Source: Bremia lactucae
Lineage: Eukaryota; Oomycota; Peronosporomycetes; Peronosporales; Peronosporaceae
Reading direction: 5' to 3'
NCBI RefSeq assembly: GCF_004359215.1
Contig: NC_090621.1
Span: forward strand, 3,982,381-4,046,380
DNA: 64,000 bases
Numbering within the stretch: position 1 is the first letter of the stretch; each line of letters begins with the position of its first letter. Below are positions 8,531 through 20,270 of the stretch, one piece after another. Position numbers and translations under genes: made by a program. Below the pieces are notes generated by a model, which was not told the DNA's origin, did not search any database, and was given only the letters and a program-made list of their open reading frames with translations.

Positions 8531-9621
8531 TTCACTGCGTCACTGGATTCCATAGCCGACTTAAACGTAGTCGGCATATCTCCCACTGAATCCATGACGT
8601 ATGCAGCTTCGTAATGTGTTGCATCTTGAGCTGCTGCTGACATCTCATCCAGACCTTGATGTCTCTTGTAATACGCAGACCGCTTGGCGCTTGGAGTGTC
8701 TGTTGCTTTCTCCAACGACTGTGTCCGTTGGTGTCTCTTGCTGCTGGACTCCATATCCGCATCTTGCGCAGTGTCTTCTTCTTGTTCCTGCGGCGATTCT
8801 TCATCCGTCGCCTCTTCATCTTCGATGACTACGTCCTGCTGAAAGTAGTTGCGTCTTCCACTGTCGAAAACATCTTCCATGAACTGAGCGTCGAGACTTA
8901 CCAGTATGCGGCAACTGTCCAGCTCCTCGAATCGATACGCTTTCTCATGATCCGAATATCCAAGAAACCGGCAGCGTACTGACCGAGAATCAAATTTGGC
9001 ACGCTTTTCCTTTGGCACCATAACATACGCGTGACAACCAAACACCTTCAGGTTAGCCAGCAATGGTTTCTTGCCTGTCCAAACTTGGTGTGGCGATTTG
9101 TCATGGCTGACAGCACGTGTTGGACACCTATTGCGGAGAAACGTAGCTGTCATGACAGCTTCGCCCCAGTATTCTTTGGACAGTCCAGCATGTTTTATCA
9201 TGCAGCGCGCGCACTCTACCAATGTTCGATTCATTCGTTCGGCGACCCCGTTCAACTGAGGAGTGTAAGGCGGCGTGAATGTTTGCACGATTCCTCGATC
9301 ACTGCAAAACTTGGCCATATCACGCGAAGTATACTCGCCGCCATTGTCACTGCGAATCGACTTTACCCGCTTGCCCGTTTGCGTTTCAGCAAACGCAACA
9401 AAGTCAGCAAATTTGGCAGGTACTTCCGACTTGTTACTCAACAAGTACACCTTGCAAAAATGTGATTTGTCGTCGATAAAAGTGACAAAGTAGCGCTTCC
9501 CGCTGAAAGTCGGCGTCTGCATGGGACCACATACATCACTGTGAATGACTTCCAAAACTTGCTTTGCACGATTGGGTGATGACTTGGCATAGCTCACTCG
9601 CGTTTGCTTCCGAGTGAGCAT
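8362..9621 (-). CDS. B1 integrase
   Basis: Integrase core with Asp in HSDVCGPM, Asp in RSDNGGEY and Glu in NGVAERMNR, all intact. The C-terminal domain (FGCHAYVMVPKEKRAKF, CRFLGYSDHEKAYRF) and an acidic, low-complexity linker (EDEEATDEESPQEQEED) follow. The first residues (MLTRKQTRVSYAK) continue the pre-integrase domain encoded in the next frame upstream: a single-base shift near 9600 separates the two. The related C1 element reads through that point in one frame, so I take the shift as damage. Residues beyond about 8525 are out of frame. Confidence 0.85.
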   Translation of the reverse strand: MLTRKQTRVSYAKSSPNRAKQVLEVIHSDVCGPMQTPTFSGKRYFVTFIDDKSHFCKVYLLSNKSEVPAKFADFVAFAETQTGKRVKSIRSDNGGEYTSRDMAKFCSDRGIVQTFTPPYTPQLNGVAERMNRTLVECARCMIKHAGLSKEYWGEAVMTATFLRNRCPTRAVSHDKSPHQVWTGKKPLLANLKVFGCHAYVMVPKEKRAKFDSRSVRCRFLGYSDHEKAYRFEELDSCRILVSLDAQFMEDVFDSGRRNYFQQDVVIEDEEATDEESPQEQEEDTAQDADMESSSKRHQRTQSLEKATDTPSAKRSAYYKRHQGLDEMSAAAQDATHYEAAYVMDSVGDMPTTFKSAMESSDAVKWKGGRGRAIRSMTRSRKMIHGTLYRCERDARLSAADGCSVSRRLKMAKLSGIRHV

Positions 9622-10973
9622 CTGTCACACACCTCCCACTGCTTTACTGATGCAATGTTAATGCCAATACCATAAATTTTCTTCACAATAGCATCAAGAC
9701 CGCTATGACCAATGTGACCAAGTCGAAGGTGCCAGAGGTACGACGTGGTGTCCCCATGGTATCCCATCGATCTTGTTATATTTGCCTCATCCATCAGAAT
9801 AGGCGTCATGCAAAGCTTGAACAATCCTTTGCCTTCACGCGCTCCAAGCTTCCAGCGAAGATCTTTTGTTTCCGCAAAACAACCATCGCGCTCAAACGTA
9901 ACTGGCCCAACATCCTTTGTAAAGCGGCCAACCGAAAACAAATTTCGCGAAAGCTTGGGAATATGCCATACGCCAGTAAGCATACCTTTCTTAGTCCCAC
10001 GCGGAGTCTTCATTGACATCACTATGTTGCCCATTCCCACCGCTTGAACCACACCGTCGTCAGCGAGATGCACATCTATTGGAGAAATAGTCTTGTAATT
10101 CTTCATGTACTCTTTCGAGTACGTCATGTGTTGCGTTGCTCCTGAGTCAACCAACCACACACATTCCGACTTGGTAGCACTTGCATCACCACCAACCGAG
10201 AACAGAAAATCGCCCGAGTCGTCTTCTACTTGCGCGATATTTGCTGTTTGCGACCTTTGTCGCTGCGCATTCTCGCGGAGTCGTACTGGACACTTCGCAA
10301 TCCAATGTCCCTGCTCACCACAATAATGACATGCACTGCTCGTCTTGACAGGCGCTTGTTGTACTCCCTTGCGCTTTCCTTGATCGTTCGACATAAACGC
10401 TTGACCTTGACCGTGCGCGGCTCCCTCGATGCCGCCACCTTGTTCCTTGCGTTTCATGTCCTCGTGCAACAGTCGAGACGTCACCAGCTCCCATGACAGC
10501 GAGTCAGCTCTTGACTCCAGTGCCGTGATCAGGAACGCAAACGAATCACTGAGGCTTCCCAAGAGCGTGATGACCAAGTCGTCTTCACTAACCGGAGCTC
10601 CCACTGCATCCAGCTGCTCCGCCAGGGTCTTTAACTTGTTAATGTGCTGCAGCACATCATCACCATCATCCATTTTGGCCGTAAAGAAGCGTCGACGAAG
10701 ATAGAGCTTGTTCGCCAAGCTCTTCTTCTCGAAGTGTCCCTCCAGCCGTGAGCATGCATCGTGCGCTCCACTTGCCGAGCGAACCAGAGGCAGCTGTGAA
10801 TCCTCCATCGCGAGACAGATGATCGCCAGCGCCTTTCGAGACTTACGCTTGTAAGTTGTCTGATCCAGCGTACTGGTCAGGTGCTCGAGTTTCACCTCCC
10901 CGCTTGTCACTTCCCACAGGTCCCTCTCCTCCAGCACCATTTGCATCTTAAACTTCCACGTATGAAAATTCAT
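9594..10973 (-). CDS. B1 gag-protease-pre-integrase, 5' end in gap
   Basis: Starts here at MNFHTWKFKMQM, but the frame is open further upstream (SSRINKFDG) into the N gap, so the true gag start is missing. The gag domain (DQTTYKRKSRKALA, LGSLSDSF, LHEDMKRKEQ) is followed by a CCHC knuckle (CHYCGEQGHWIAKC, about 10288-10335), protease WLVDSGATQHM (about 10128-10160), and the pre-integrase HLRLGHIGHSG with CDRC zinc ligands. It ends out of frame at 9594. Compared with C1 gag it should have roughly 20 more N-terminal residues. Confidence 0.85.
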   Translation of the reverse strand: MNFHTWKFKMQMVLEERDLWEVTSGEVKLEHLTSTLDQTTYKRKSRKALAIICLAMEDSQLPLVRSASGAHDACSRLEGHFEKKSLANKLYLRRRFFTAKMDDGDDVLQHINKLKTLAEQLDAVGAPVSEDDLVITLLGSLSDSFAFLITALESRADSLSWELVTSRLLHEDMKRKEQGGGIEGAAHGQGQAFMSNDQGKRKGVQQAPVKTSSACHYCGEQGHWIAKCPVRLRENAQRQRSQTANIAQVEDDSGDFLFSVGGDASATKSECVWLVDSGATQHMTYSKEYMKNYKTISPIDVHLADDGVVQAVGMGNIVMSMKTPRGTKKGMLTGVWHIPKLSRNLFSVGRFTKDVGPVTFERDGCFAETKDLRWKLGAREGKGLFKLCMTPILMDEANITRSMGYHGDTTSYLWHLRLGHIGHSGLDAIVKKIYGIGINIASVKQWEVCDRCSLGSKRE

Positions 10974-11012
10974 GCCATCAAACTTGTTGATGCGAGAAGA
11001 GGTGGCGGAAGC

Positions 11013-11401
11013 NNNNNNNNNNNNNNNNNNNNNNNNNNNNNNNNNNNNNNNNNNNNNNNNNNNNNNNNNNNNNNNNNNNNNNNNNNNNNNNNNNNNNNNN
11101 NNNNNNNNNNNNNNNNNNNNNNNNNNNNNNNNNNNNNNNNNNNNNNNNNNNNNNNNNNNNNNNNNNNNNNNNNNNNNNNNNNNNNNNNNNNNNNNNNNNN
11201 NNNNNNNNNNNNNNNNNNNNNNNNNNNNNNNNNNNNNNNNNNNNNNNNNNNNNNNNNNNNNNNNNNNNNNNNNNNNNNNNNNNNNNNNNNNNNNNNNNNN
11301 NNNNNNNNNNNNNNNNNNNNNNNNNNNNNNNNNNNNNNNNNNNNNNNNNNNNNNNNNNNNNNNNNNNNNNNNNNNNNNNNNNNNNNNNNNNNNNNNNNNN
11401 N
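11013..11401. other. Assembly gap (389 N)
   Basis: All N. The left side is B1 gag; the right side is the start of an A-family gag. The B1 5' LTR and the start of its gag are expected here, with any A-family sequence between. The N run may not be the true length. Confidence 0.99.
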
Positions 11402-11437
11402 TCTTGGGCAGAAGTCATGGTCGTTGGGCTCATAGAC

Positions 11438-11687
11438 TGTTGAAGTCCGAAAAATAAGGGAGCAAAGCGAAGCAAAGAATCAGCTCGATGAGCCGAAGAC
11501 ACATGAACGGAAAAGAAATAGTTGGAAGTGAGTGATTTATTGGGGCTCACACTTCTACTTTCATAACACTCATTACTACATATTCTCATTTACTATGTAA
11601 TAGTATCAGTAAATGCTATGCCAGACCGCGGTTCGGATTGGACAGGTTTGGGTTGTGGACTTTACCTGAAAACCATAACTTTCAATA
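11438..11687 (-). repeat. Family A LTR, array position 1
   Basis: 250 bp, left of A3 and right of nothing but a 30-bp gag-start stub (11402-11433). It carries AACCGCGG-type palindrome sequence and ends CAATA, matching the TATTG start of the E-family LTRs. Confidence 0.88.
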
Positions 11688-14600
11688 CGCCTCCTTAATG
11701 CGAACTCGCTTTAATACCGAGAGCCGCCGTCATGTCCTTGTGGCGCGGTCAGGGTAGTCTCTTCGTCATTATGTCTGCCAACATGTTCGACGTTTCACAG
11801 CACTCGAGGTACACTTCGCCACGCTTGACTTCGTCACGGATGTGATGATACTTGATGTCGATGTGCTTTGCACGGGCATGGTTGACAGGATTCTTGGTCA
11901 TCTTGATGCACGATTGATTGTCTTCAGATATCCTAAGATCCGATTCTGACTTGCTTGCCGCATCCAGAACTATATAATATATGGGATGGATCCACTTGCC
12001 TTCTTGGACAACTAAGCTCAAGGCAATCTATTTGCCTTGCTGGTTGACAGTGATACACTCAACTGTTACTTGCTCCCCCAACTTACAGGAGCGCCTATCA
12101 GGATAAAAGCATATCAAGAAGTTTACTTGCGGTCGGAATGGTCGCCAGCCCAGTCTGCATCCGAGTAGCCACGAAAGTCGACTTTGTCGCCAGGCTGAAA
12201 TCGAATACCATTAGTCTTGGTTCCTTGTAAATAGCGAAGTATACGCTTGACTGCAGCCCAGTGCTTGACTTGTGTAGTCCATATATCTCGACCCATACCA
12301 ACAGCAAAGGCAATGCTCGGCCGCGTTGCAGTCATCAGGTGCATTAGCGCACCTACGGCCTCACGAAATGGTGCGTTCATCTTAGTCTAGGCATCACTTG
12401 GTAGAAGTCTTAAAACTTGTATCCGTTGGCCTTATCACTGCCTTGCAATGATATACACCAAAACGCTTCAGAATGTCGTCGATGTACCGCCGTTGACATA
12501 TTGTCACGCTGCCATCGTCATTGTCCACAAGCTCGATGCCCAACACAATTGCGCACTTGCCAGTGCCGGTCATCTCGAAGCGTTCTTTCAAGTCGGTCTT
12601 CGTACGCGCTGTTAGCCCCGTCAAACTCCCAGTAACTAACGCATCGTCGACGTATACCAGCAGTAGCACACAATGCTCTTAAATGATCTCGACGTAAGGG
12701 CACAAGTCAAAGGCCAAAAAAATGAAATTCAATCGAGCATACGAATTCGGCAAAAGTCTATACCAAGCACGCGAAGCTTGTTCTAGGCCATTCATTGCCT
12801 TGACCAGCTCAAGACAATTAAAGTCTTTGTCGAGCTTAACCCCTTTCTACGCGACGCAGTACACGACTTCTTTCATAACTTCATCAAGAAAAGCTGCCAC
12901 CACATCCAATTGATCAAGTGACCAGCTGAAGTACTTAATTTACGCAATTACCATGCGTTAGGTCACATACTTAACAGCAGGCGATAATGTCTCCGTTTAG
13001 TCGATTCCATATTTTTGCTTGAATCCCTTTGCTACGAGACGAGCCTTGAACTTCTCGATAGAGCTGTTGGCTTTATGCTTGATCTTGAAAAACCACTTGG
13101 CTCCAATAGCGCGTTGTCCTACCGAGAGCTTTGCAGCTCGAAATTCGCCACGAAATTGCATTGAATCCAGCACAGCTCGAATCGCCTTGCGCCAATGTAG
13201 CTAATCTGGTCCGCTAACTGCATCTTGAATGTGGTCGGCTCCGACAGGTCCTTAGATTTAACATTATTAGCCCTTGTACGCCAAAATGCTCGAGAAGTTG
13301 AGTTGCTGTCGTCGTCTTCGTTAGCAAATCCTTATTTAAATCCAGAGCTGGGTCCTCTGTGTGCGCTTGATCGCCGCTTAGCTCCATGAGCGTTTGCGCC
13401 TTCAGGAGCGCTCGTCTCTTCCGAAACAATTTAACGAGGCTCTAGGCTCAATGCTTTAGATGCTAGGATTGAGATGCTTTACTGAAATTTGCGCTTTCCT
13501 GTCTGCTTGAAGTCCATCGGTTGTGTCGAATCATCGTCACTTATCCCGAGCGAGTCAAAATTTGAGATTAGCCTTTTCAATGTCGTCAAAAAGGTTGACC
13601 GTTAATCATTAAAAAACAAACTCGTCAAAGGTTACATTTCGACTGATAATTACTTTCTGCGCTTGTAAGTCATAGGCTCATTACGCCTTAGAGACTTCTT
13701 CAGAGCCCACGAACTCCAACTCGAGACTTGGGGTCCCAATTGAGCCGTTTTTCTTTTGGAGTAAAGACATGCGCTCGACAGCCGAAGACGCGCATATGCT
13801 GGATACTTGGCTCGGACTTGTAAGCCATTCCGAATAGAGTCTTGCTCTTAATCTTGAGCGATGGAAGAGGATTCTTGACGTAACTTGCAGCAATGGCAGC
13901 TTCGCCCCAAAAGCACTTGTCCAGCTTAGCGTGATGTTGCATACAGCGTCAAATCGTCACAATCATTCGTATGGCGCGTTTAGCCATCCTAATGGTCTGG
14001 CGCACGTACGCGACTGTGACCTGTTGCTTGGTGCCCTCGTCCTCGTAGAAAATCTTGAGCAAATTGGTCGCAAATTCACGAGATCCATCATACCGCACAA
14101 AGTTTTCCTTTTTGTTGAATTGCGTTTGAATCTTTCATATGCATGCCGTGATGAAGCCTCGCTGTCCGACTTGAATCGCAAACAAAGGCCCTTCATACAA
14201 TCGCTGGCTTCATCACGATCAACAGCAAATATTTGCTTCCACCTTAATCGGGCCACAAATATCAAAGTGTAGTAGCTCGAACGAGGAATAGCGACGCTTA
14301 TCGCTGTTGCTTAAACATATTTTTTGGACCATATTTCCTTCTTGACATCCGCGACACACGCTCGGTAGAAACGAAGTCGTTTGTATGTCAGCGTCCTTAA
14401 TCATGCGGCTTGCAATCGTTTTTCGTAGAACGTCGATGGCGTGTGACCCGATCTCACAAAGACGATCGCTGCTGTGATCAGACGTTGCTGAATTGGCCGG
14501 GCGCTGTGAAGTCTAATTAAAGTATCCTTTCCTGTCGAACCTCGCATTCCAGTGAAACTACAAATGCGATCCGATCGTAGTCGTAATCTTAATTGTGCTG

Positions 14601-15389
14601 CCACTGCACGTTGCTGGCATCGCATCCACGATTTTAATTACTGCTTCAAGATCCTCGCATGTCTTTCAATTGCTTGGTCCAGCATCACTCTACCACGTGC
14701 CCCAATTTGTCACAATATGTGCACTGACGGGATTTTCGCTCGGCACTGAATGCTTTTGCCGCATCTTCAGTCTTCACCGGAGCAATCGTTCCTTTTACTT
14801 TGTCGCTGATGTGCTCGCTTGTCAGCACCTTCACAACATCTTGGATCCTTAGCTCTGCACTGCTCTTCTACAGATTAAGCACGACGTTCTCGTAGCCTTT
14901 CGGACAGACTGCGCAGTAGACAAATTGCAACGCCCTCATCCTCCATTTTGGCGTCAATACTGCTAAGCTTGGCGCTTGTGTTGAGGATCACAGTGATGCA
15001 AAACGTTGTCGCCTTTCGCCATCGCCGTGCTGAATAGCAGGCGCTTCAAGATGATGCGTCCAGCCTTCTGCGATCCGCCGTACAAATTCTTAATGCGCGT
15101 CCAGGTAACCCAGGCTTCTTTAAAGTCGTCTGTTTCGTGACGAAGTTCGTGTCCATGTGGAGAAGCATAAGGCCAAACGCAATATTGCTGGACTTGACAT
15201 ATTTGTCTCTGGCACGGGTGTCCGCAAACGACGAAGTCACCTCACGATTGACCAGGTGCCACACCGACTTGGTGAGAACAACACACCACGCATGTAGCGG
15301 TTCGACGTGGCAAACTTGTCATCGCTCAACTTGTCGATAGTAATCTTCGTCGAAACATCTTGGGCAGAAGTCATGGTCGTTGGGCTCAT
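11688..15389 (-). pseudogene. A3, complete but degenerate family A unit
   Basis: The only uninterrupted A unit. From right to left: gag start 15387-15389; broken gag; CCHC remnant; no protease; pre-integrase; integrase core with Glu to Lys; linker; RT with an intact YVDD (12643-12654) but multiple frameshifts in the fingers (about 12700-13260); and RNase H ([38 protein letters not shown] to 11749). The internal region is about 3.7 kb against 4.08 kb in E1; the difference is mainly the missing protease segment. It matches A1 at nearly every base, including all stops. Confidence 0.85.
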
Positions 15390-15393
15390 AGAC

Positions 15394-15643
15394 TGTTGAA
15401 GTCCGAAAAATAAGGGAGCAAAGCGAAGCGAAGAATCAGCTCGATGAGCCGAAGACACATGAACGGAAAAGAAATAGTTGGAAGTGAGTGATTTATTGGG
15501 GCTCACACTTCTACTTTCATAACACTCATTACTACATATTCTCATTTACTATGTAATAGTATCAGTAAATGCTATGCCAGACCGCGGTTCGGATTGGACA
15601 GGTTTGGGTTGTGGACTTTACCTGAAAACCATAACTTTCAATA
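15394..15643 (-). repeat. Family A LTR, array position 2
   Basis: 250 bp, shared between A3 (to the left) and A4 (to the right). It appears identical to 11438-11687. Confidence 0.9.
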
Positions 15644-17436
15644 CGCCTCCTTAATGCGAACTCGCTTTAATACCGAGAGCCGCCGTCATGTCCTTGTGGC
15701 GCGGTCAGGGTAGTCTCTTCGTCATTATGTCTGCCAACATGTTCGACGTTTCACAGCACTCGAGGTACACTTCGCCACGCTTGACTTCGTCACGGATGTG
15801 ATGATACTTGATGTCGATGTGCTTTGCACGGGCATGGTTGACAGGATTCTTGGTCATCTTGATGCACGATTGATTGTCTTCAGATATCCTAAGATCCGAT
15901 TCTGACTTGCTTGCCGCATCCAGAACTATATAATATATGGGATGGATCCACTTGCCTTCTTGGACAACTAAGCTCAAGGCAATCTATTCTGCCTTGCTGG
16001 TTGACAGTGACACACTCAACTGTTACTTGCTCCCCCAACTTACAGGAGCGCCTATCAGGATAAAAGCATATCAAGAAGTTTACTTGCGGTCGGAATGGTC
16101 GCCAGCCCAGTCTGCATCCGAGTAGCCACGAAAGTCGACTTTGTCGCCAGGCTGAAATCGAATACCATTAGTCTTGGTTCCTTGTAAATAGCGAAGTATA
16201 CGCTTGACTGCAGCCCAGTGCTTGACTTGTGTAGTCCATATATCTCGACCCATACCAACAGCAAAGGCAATGCTCGGCCGCGTTGCAGTCATCAGGTGCA
16301 TTAGCGCACCTACGGCCTCACGAAATGGTGCGTTCATCTTAGTCTAGGCATCACTTGGTAGAAGTCTTAAAACTTGTATCCGTTGGCCTTATCACTGCCT
16401 TGCAATGATATACACCAAAACGCTTCAGAATGTCGTCGATGTACCGCCGTTGACATATTGTCACGCTGCCATCGTCATTGTCCACAAGCTCGATGCCCAA
16501 CACAATTGCGCACTTGCCAGTGCCGGTCATCTCGAAGCGTTCTTTCAAGTCGGTCTTCGTACGCGCTGTTAGCCCCGTCAAACTCCCAGTAACTAACGCA
16601 TCGTCGACGTATACCAGCAGTAGCACACAATGCTCTTCAATGATCTCGACGTAAGGGCACAAGTCAAAGGCCAAAAAAATGAAATTCAATCGAGCATACG
16701 AATTCGGCAAAAGTCTCTACCAAGCACGCGAAGCTTGTTCTAGGCCATTCATTGCCTTGACCAGCTCAAGACAATTAAAGTCTTTGTCGAGCTTAACCCC
16801 TTTTTACGCGACGCAGTACACGACTTCTTTCATAACTTCATCAAGAAAAGCTGCCACCACATCCAATTGATCAAGTGACCAGCTGAAGTACTTAATTTAC
16901 GCAATTACCATGCGTTAGGTCACATACTTAACAGCAGGCGATAATGTCTCCGTTTAGTCGATTCCATATTTTTGCTTGAATCCCTTTGCTACGAGACGAG
17001 CCTTGAACTTCTCGATAGAGCTGTTGGCTTTATGCTTGATCTTGAAAAACCACTTGGTTCCAATAGCGTGTTGTCCTACCGAGAGCTTTGCAGCTCGAAA
17101 TTCGCCACGAAATTGCATTGAATCCAGCACAGCTCGAATCGCCTTGCGCCAATGTAGCTAATCTGGTCCGCTAACTGCATCTTGAATGTGGTCGGCTCCG
17201 ACAGGTCCTTAGATTTAACATTATTAGCCCTTGTACGCCAAAATGCTCGAGAAGTTGAGTTGCTGTCGTCGTCTTCGTTAGCAAGTCCTTATTTAAATCC
17301 AGAGCTGGGTCCTCTGTGTGCGCTTGATCGCCGCTTAGCTCCATGAGCGTTTGTGCCTTCAGGAGCGCTCGTCTCTTCCGAAACAGCTTAACGAGGCTCT
17401 AGGCTCAATGCTTTAGATGCTAGGATTGAGATGCTT
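15644..17436 (-). pseudogene. A4, RNase H to linker part
   Basis: Copy of 11688-13480: RNase H, RT and the linker, with the same frameshifts as A3. It has a few point differences (for example CACTTGGTTCC instead of CACTTGGCTCC) and is cut by the gap at 17437. The gag of what may be the same unit reappears at 19580 beyond a B-like element. Confidence 0.85.
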
Positions 17437-18185
17437 NNNNNNNNNNNNNNNNNNNNNNNNNNNNNNNNNNNNNNNNNNNNNNNNNNNNNNNNNNNNNNNN
17501 NNNNNNNNNNNNNNNNNNNNNNNNNNNNNNNNNNNNNNNNNNNNNNNNNNNNNNNNNNNNNNNNNNNNNNNNNNNNNNNNNNNNNNNNNNNNNNNNNNNN
17601 NNNNNNNNNNNNNNNNNNNNNNNNNNNNNNNNNNNNNNNNNNNNNNNNNNNNNNNNNNNNNNNNNNNNNNNNNNNNNNNNNNNNNNNNNNNNNNNNNNNN
17701 NNNNNNNNNNNNNNNNNNNNNNNNNNNNNNNNNNNNNNNNNNNNNNNNNNNNNNNNNNNNNNNNNNNNNNNNNNNNNNNNNNNNNNNNNNNNNNNNNNNN
17801 NNNNNNNNNNNNNNNNNNNNNNNNNNNNNNNNNNNNNNNNNNNNNNNNNNNNNNNNNNNNNNNNNNNNNNNNNNNNNNNNNNNNNNNNNNNNNNNNNNNN
17901 NNNNNNNNNNNNNNNNNNNNNNNNNNNNNNNNNNNNNNNNNNNNNNNNNNNNNNNNNNNNNNNNNNNNNNNNNNNNNNNNNNNNNNNNNNNNNNNNNNNN
18001 NNNNNNNNNNNNNNNNNNNNNNNNNNNNNNNNNNNNNNNNNNNNNNNNNNNNNNNNNNNNNNNNNNNNNNNNNNNNNNNNNNNNNNNNNNNNNNNNNNNN
18101 NNNNNNNNNNNNNNNNNNNNNNNNNNNNNNNNNNNNNNNNNNNNNNNNNNNNNNNNNNNNNNNNNNNNNNNNNNNNNNNNNNNNN
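17437..18185. other. Assembly gap (749 N)
   Basis: All N. The left side is the family A linker (minus); the right side is RT of a B-like element (plus). Family A INT and gag and the 5' portion of the B-like element should be here, which is more than 749 bp, so the gap size is probably not real. Confidence 0.99.
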
Positions 18186-19291
18186 AAGTTCAAGAAGTGT
18201 GATTCCGATCACTGTGTTTACATGAAACGAGATGATCAAGACATGATCTTCGTTGCGCTCTACGTCGATGACCTGATTCTGGCAAGCAGTACCAGCAAGA
18301 TGCTTCAAGAAACCAAGGAAGCGCTGAATCGCCGATTCGAAATGACAGATATGGGTCAGCTCAAGTATTTTCTTGGAATTGAAATTGATCAAGATTTCAA
18401 GACTGAAACACTGACGATGCGGCAGACGAAGTTTGCAAGTGACATTCTGACCAAGTTTAACATGGAAAATAGCAAGCCTGTCAGGACGCCTCAGGATCCA
18501 GGTCTCAAGCTGACTAAGTCCATGTGTGAAGGTGGATGCGAGCACAGCAAGACTATGGTCGGTGTGCCGTATAGAAATGCTGTGGGCTGCCTAATGTACC
18601 TTATGGTCGGCACACGCCCGGATCTTGCTGCAGCAATTGGAGTGCTTAGCCAATTCGCGGCAGACCCCTGTTCGATACATTGGCAAGCTTTAAAAAGGGT
18701 ATTCAGGTATATTCAAGGCACAAGGACGCACGCATCAGGTTTCAAGCATCAAGTCAGGATGGGCTGCAAGGATTTTCAGATGCGGACTGGGCCGGAGACA
18801 CGATGTCGCGAAGAAGTACAAGCGGCTATGCCTTTATGCTGAGCGGCGGATGTGTAAGCTGGAAGAGCAAGAAACAACGCACGGTGGCACTGTCGTCAAC
18901 GGAAGCCGAGTACATGGCGCTCTCAGAAGCGACACAGGAGGCAGTGTGGCTTAAGGCTTTTCTGCTCGAGCTTAGTGAGATGCATAAGAATGATGCGGTC
19001 AAGATCTACGAAGATAACCAAGGCTCAATTGCACTGGCCAAGAATCCACAGTTTCATAAGAGAACCAAGCATATCGACATTCGCTATCACTTCGTACGCG
19101 AAAAGGTTGAAGATGGCCAAGTTGTCTTGGAATACATTTTGACGACCAACATGCTAGCGGACCTCATGACAACGCCAATTCCTGCGACTCAGTTTTGTGT
19201 GCTTCAAAACAAGCTTGGTGTACAAGGACCAGAAGCTGCCGAGTCGAGTGGGAGTGTTGTCAAGGATGCGCCTCGACATGCACAAGACTAA
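18186..19291 (+). pseudogene. B-like copia RT-RNase H, 5' part in gap
   Basis: C-terminal part of a copia pol related to B1: FKKCDSDHCVYMKRDD, YVDD at 18261-18272, FEMTDMGQLKYFLGIE, GTRPDLAAAIGVLSQFAADP. A frameshift near 18740 splits it from an RNase H reading DADWAGDTMSRRSTSGY, SSTEAEYMALSEA, YEDNQGSIALAKN, RTKHIDIRYHFVREKVEDG. It ends with TAA at 19289-19291, inside the LTR as in B1. It is inserted in a family A gag in the opposite orientation. Confidence 0.85.
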
Positions 19292-19579
19292 CCGTCAAAG
19301 TACCGGCGGATCATCGACACGCACGACAGCGACATCTGCATGCGACAGCACAACAGATGGTGCCGCGAACGTTCGAAGATCTTCTTCAAGATGCGCAAAT
19401 GATCATGTTCAAGATGGGACCTCCACGTGGTAGAAGCTAATTGGCTAGAATGGATGAAGCCGGTAAGTAAATCCAGTAGAGAATCCAGTAGGCTTAGAGG
19501 TAGCAAACGGTTTGCGAACTAAGGACCTTTAATATATTTACTTTGCATTTTGCCAACTAGTGCTCACTTGACCTTTACA
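19255..19579 (+). repeat. 3' LTR of the B-like element
   Basis: Begins TGTTGTCAAGG directly after GTCGAGTGGGAG and ends near TTTGCATTTTGCCAACTAGTGCTCACTTGACCTTTACA. The end shares the ACTTTGCATTTTGC block with B1, B2, C1 and the solo LTR at 47537. It has no TGACGTCA site, unlike the others. The exact 3' edge is uncertain by about 3 bp. Confidence 0.78.
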
Positions 19580-20016
19580 TTAAATACTGCTAAGCTTGGC
19601 GCTTGTGTTGAGGATCACAGTGATGCAAAACGTTGTCGCCTTTCGCCAATGCCGTGCTGAATAGCAGGCGCTTCAAGATGATGCGTCTAGCCTTCTGCAA
19701 TCCGCCGTGCAAATTCTTTATACGCGTCCAGGTAACCCAGGCTTCTTTAAAGTCGTCTGCTTCGTGACGAAGTTCGTGTCCATGTGGAGAAGCATAAGGC
19801 CAAACGCAATATTGCTGGACTTGACATATTTGTCTCTGGCACGGGTGTCCGCAAACGACGAAGTCACCTCACGATTGACCAGGTGCCACACCGACTTGGT
19901 GAGAACAACACACCACGCATGTAGCGGTTCGACGTGGCAAACTTGTCATCGTTCAACTTGTCGATAGTAATCTTCGTCGAAACTTCTTGGGCAGAAGTCA
20001 TGGTCGTTGGGCTCAT
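19580..20016 (-). pseudogene. Family A gag fragment (A4 N-terminus)
   Basis: Gag of an A unit from its start codon (20014-20016) to about the LKSIGA-equivalent region, where the B-like element is inserted. It has the same frameshift pattern as A1 and A3 (MSPTTMTSAQEVSTK, then MWHLVNREV in another frame). Confidence 0.83.
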
Positions 20017-20020
20017 AGAC

Positions 20021-20270
20021 TGTTGAAGTCCGAAAAATAAGGGAGCAAAGCGAAGCGAAGAATCAGCTCGATGAGCCGAAGACACATGAACGGAAAAGAA
20101 ATAGTTGGAAGTGAGTGATTTATTGGGGCTCACACTTCTACTTTCATAACACTCATTACTACATATTCTCATTTACTATGTAATAGTATCAGTAAATGCT
20201 ATGCCAGACCGCGGTTCGGATTGGACAGGTTTGGGTTGTGGACTTTACCTGAAAACCATAACTTTCAATA
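20021..20270 (-). repeat. Family A LTR, array position 3
   Basis: 250 bp, identical in appearance to positions 1 and 2. It joins the A4 gag (left) to the A5 RNase H (right). Confidence 0.9.

Larger units (their letters stand above)
6735..11012 (-). mobile_element. B1, near-full-length copia element of the B/C lineage
   Basis: Minus-strand copia element with 3' LTR at the left (6735-6986 plus the tail 2087-2107), RNase H, RT, integrase, protease and gag. It runs into the 11013-11401 gap, where its gag N-terminus and 5' LTR should be. Coding is interrupted by only two single-base frameshifts, near 9600 and near 8525, so it is one of the younger copies in the window. It is a different lineage from E: TGTTG LTR start, CHYCGEQGHW knuckle, RSDNGGEY integrase block. 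Confidence 0.9.

Noticed and set aside
9594..9621. Possible programmed frameshift between B1 pre-integrase and integrase
   Set aside because: C1 reads through the same point in one frame (53006-53662), there is no clear slippery heptamer, and B1 has a second one-base shift near 8525. Treated as damage.
10978..11589. Reading frames running through N runs (also at 17388-18545 and 35540-36000)
   Set aside because: They are products of translating N as unknown residues; only the flanking real sequence was interpreted.
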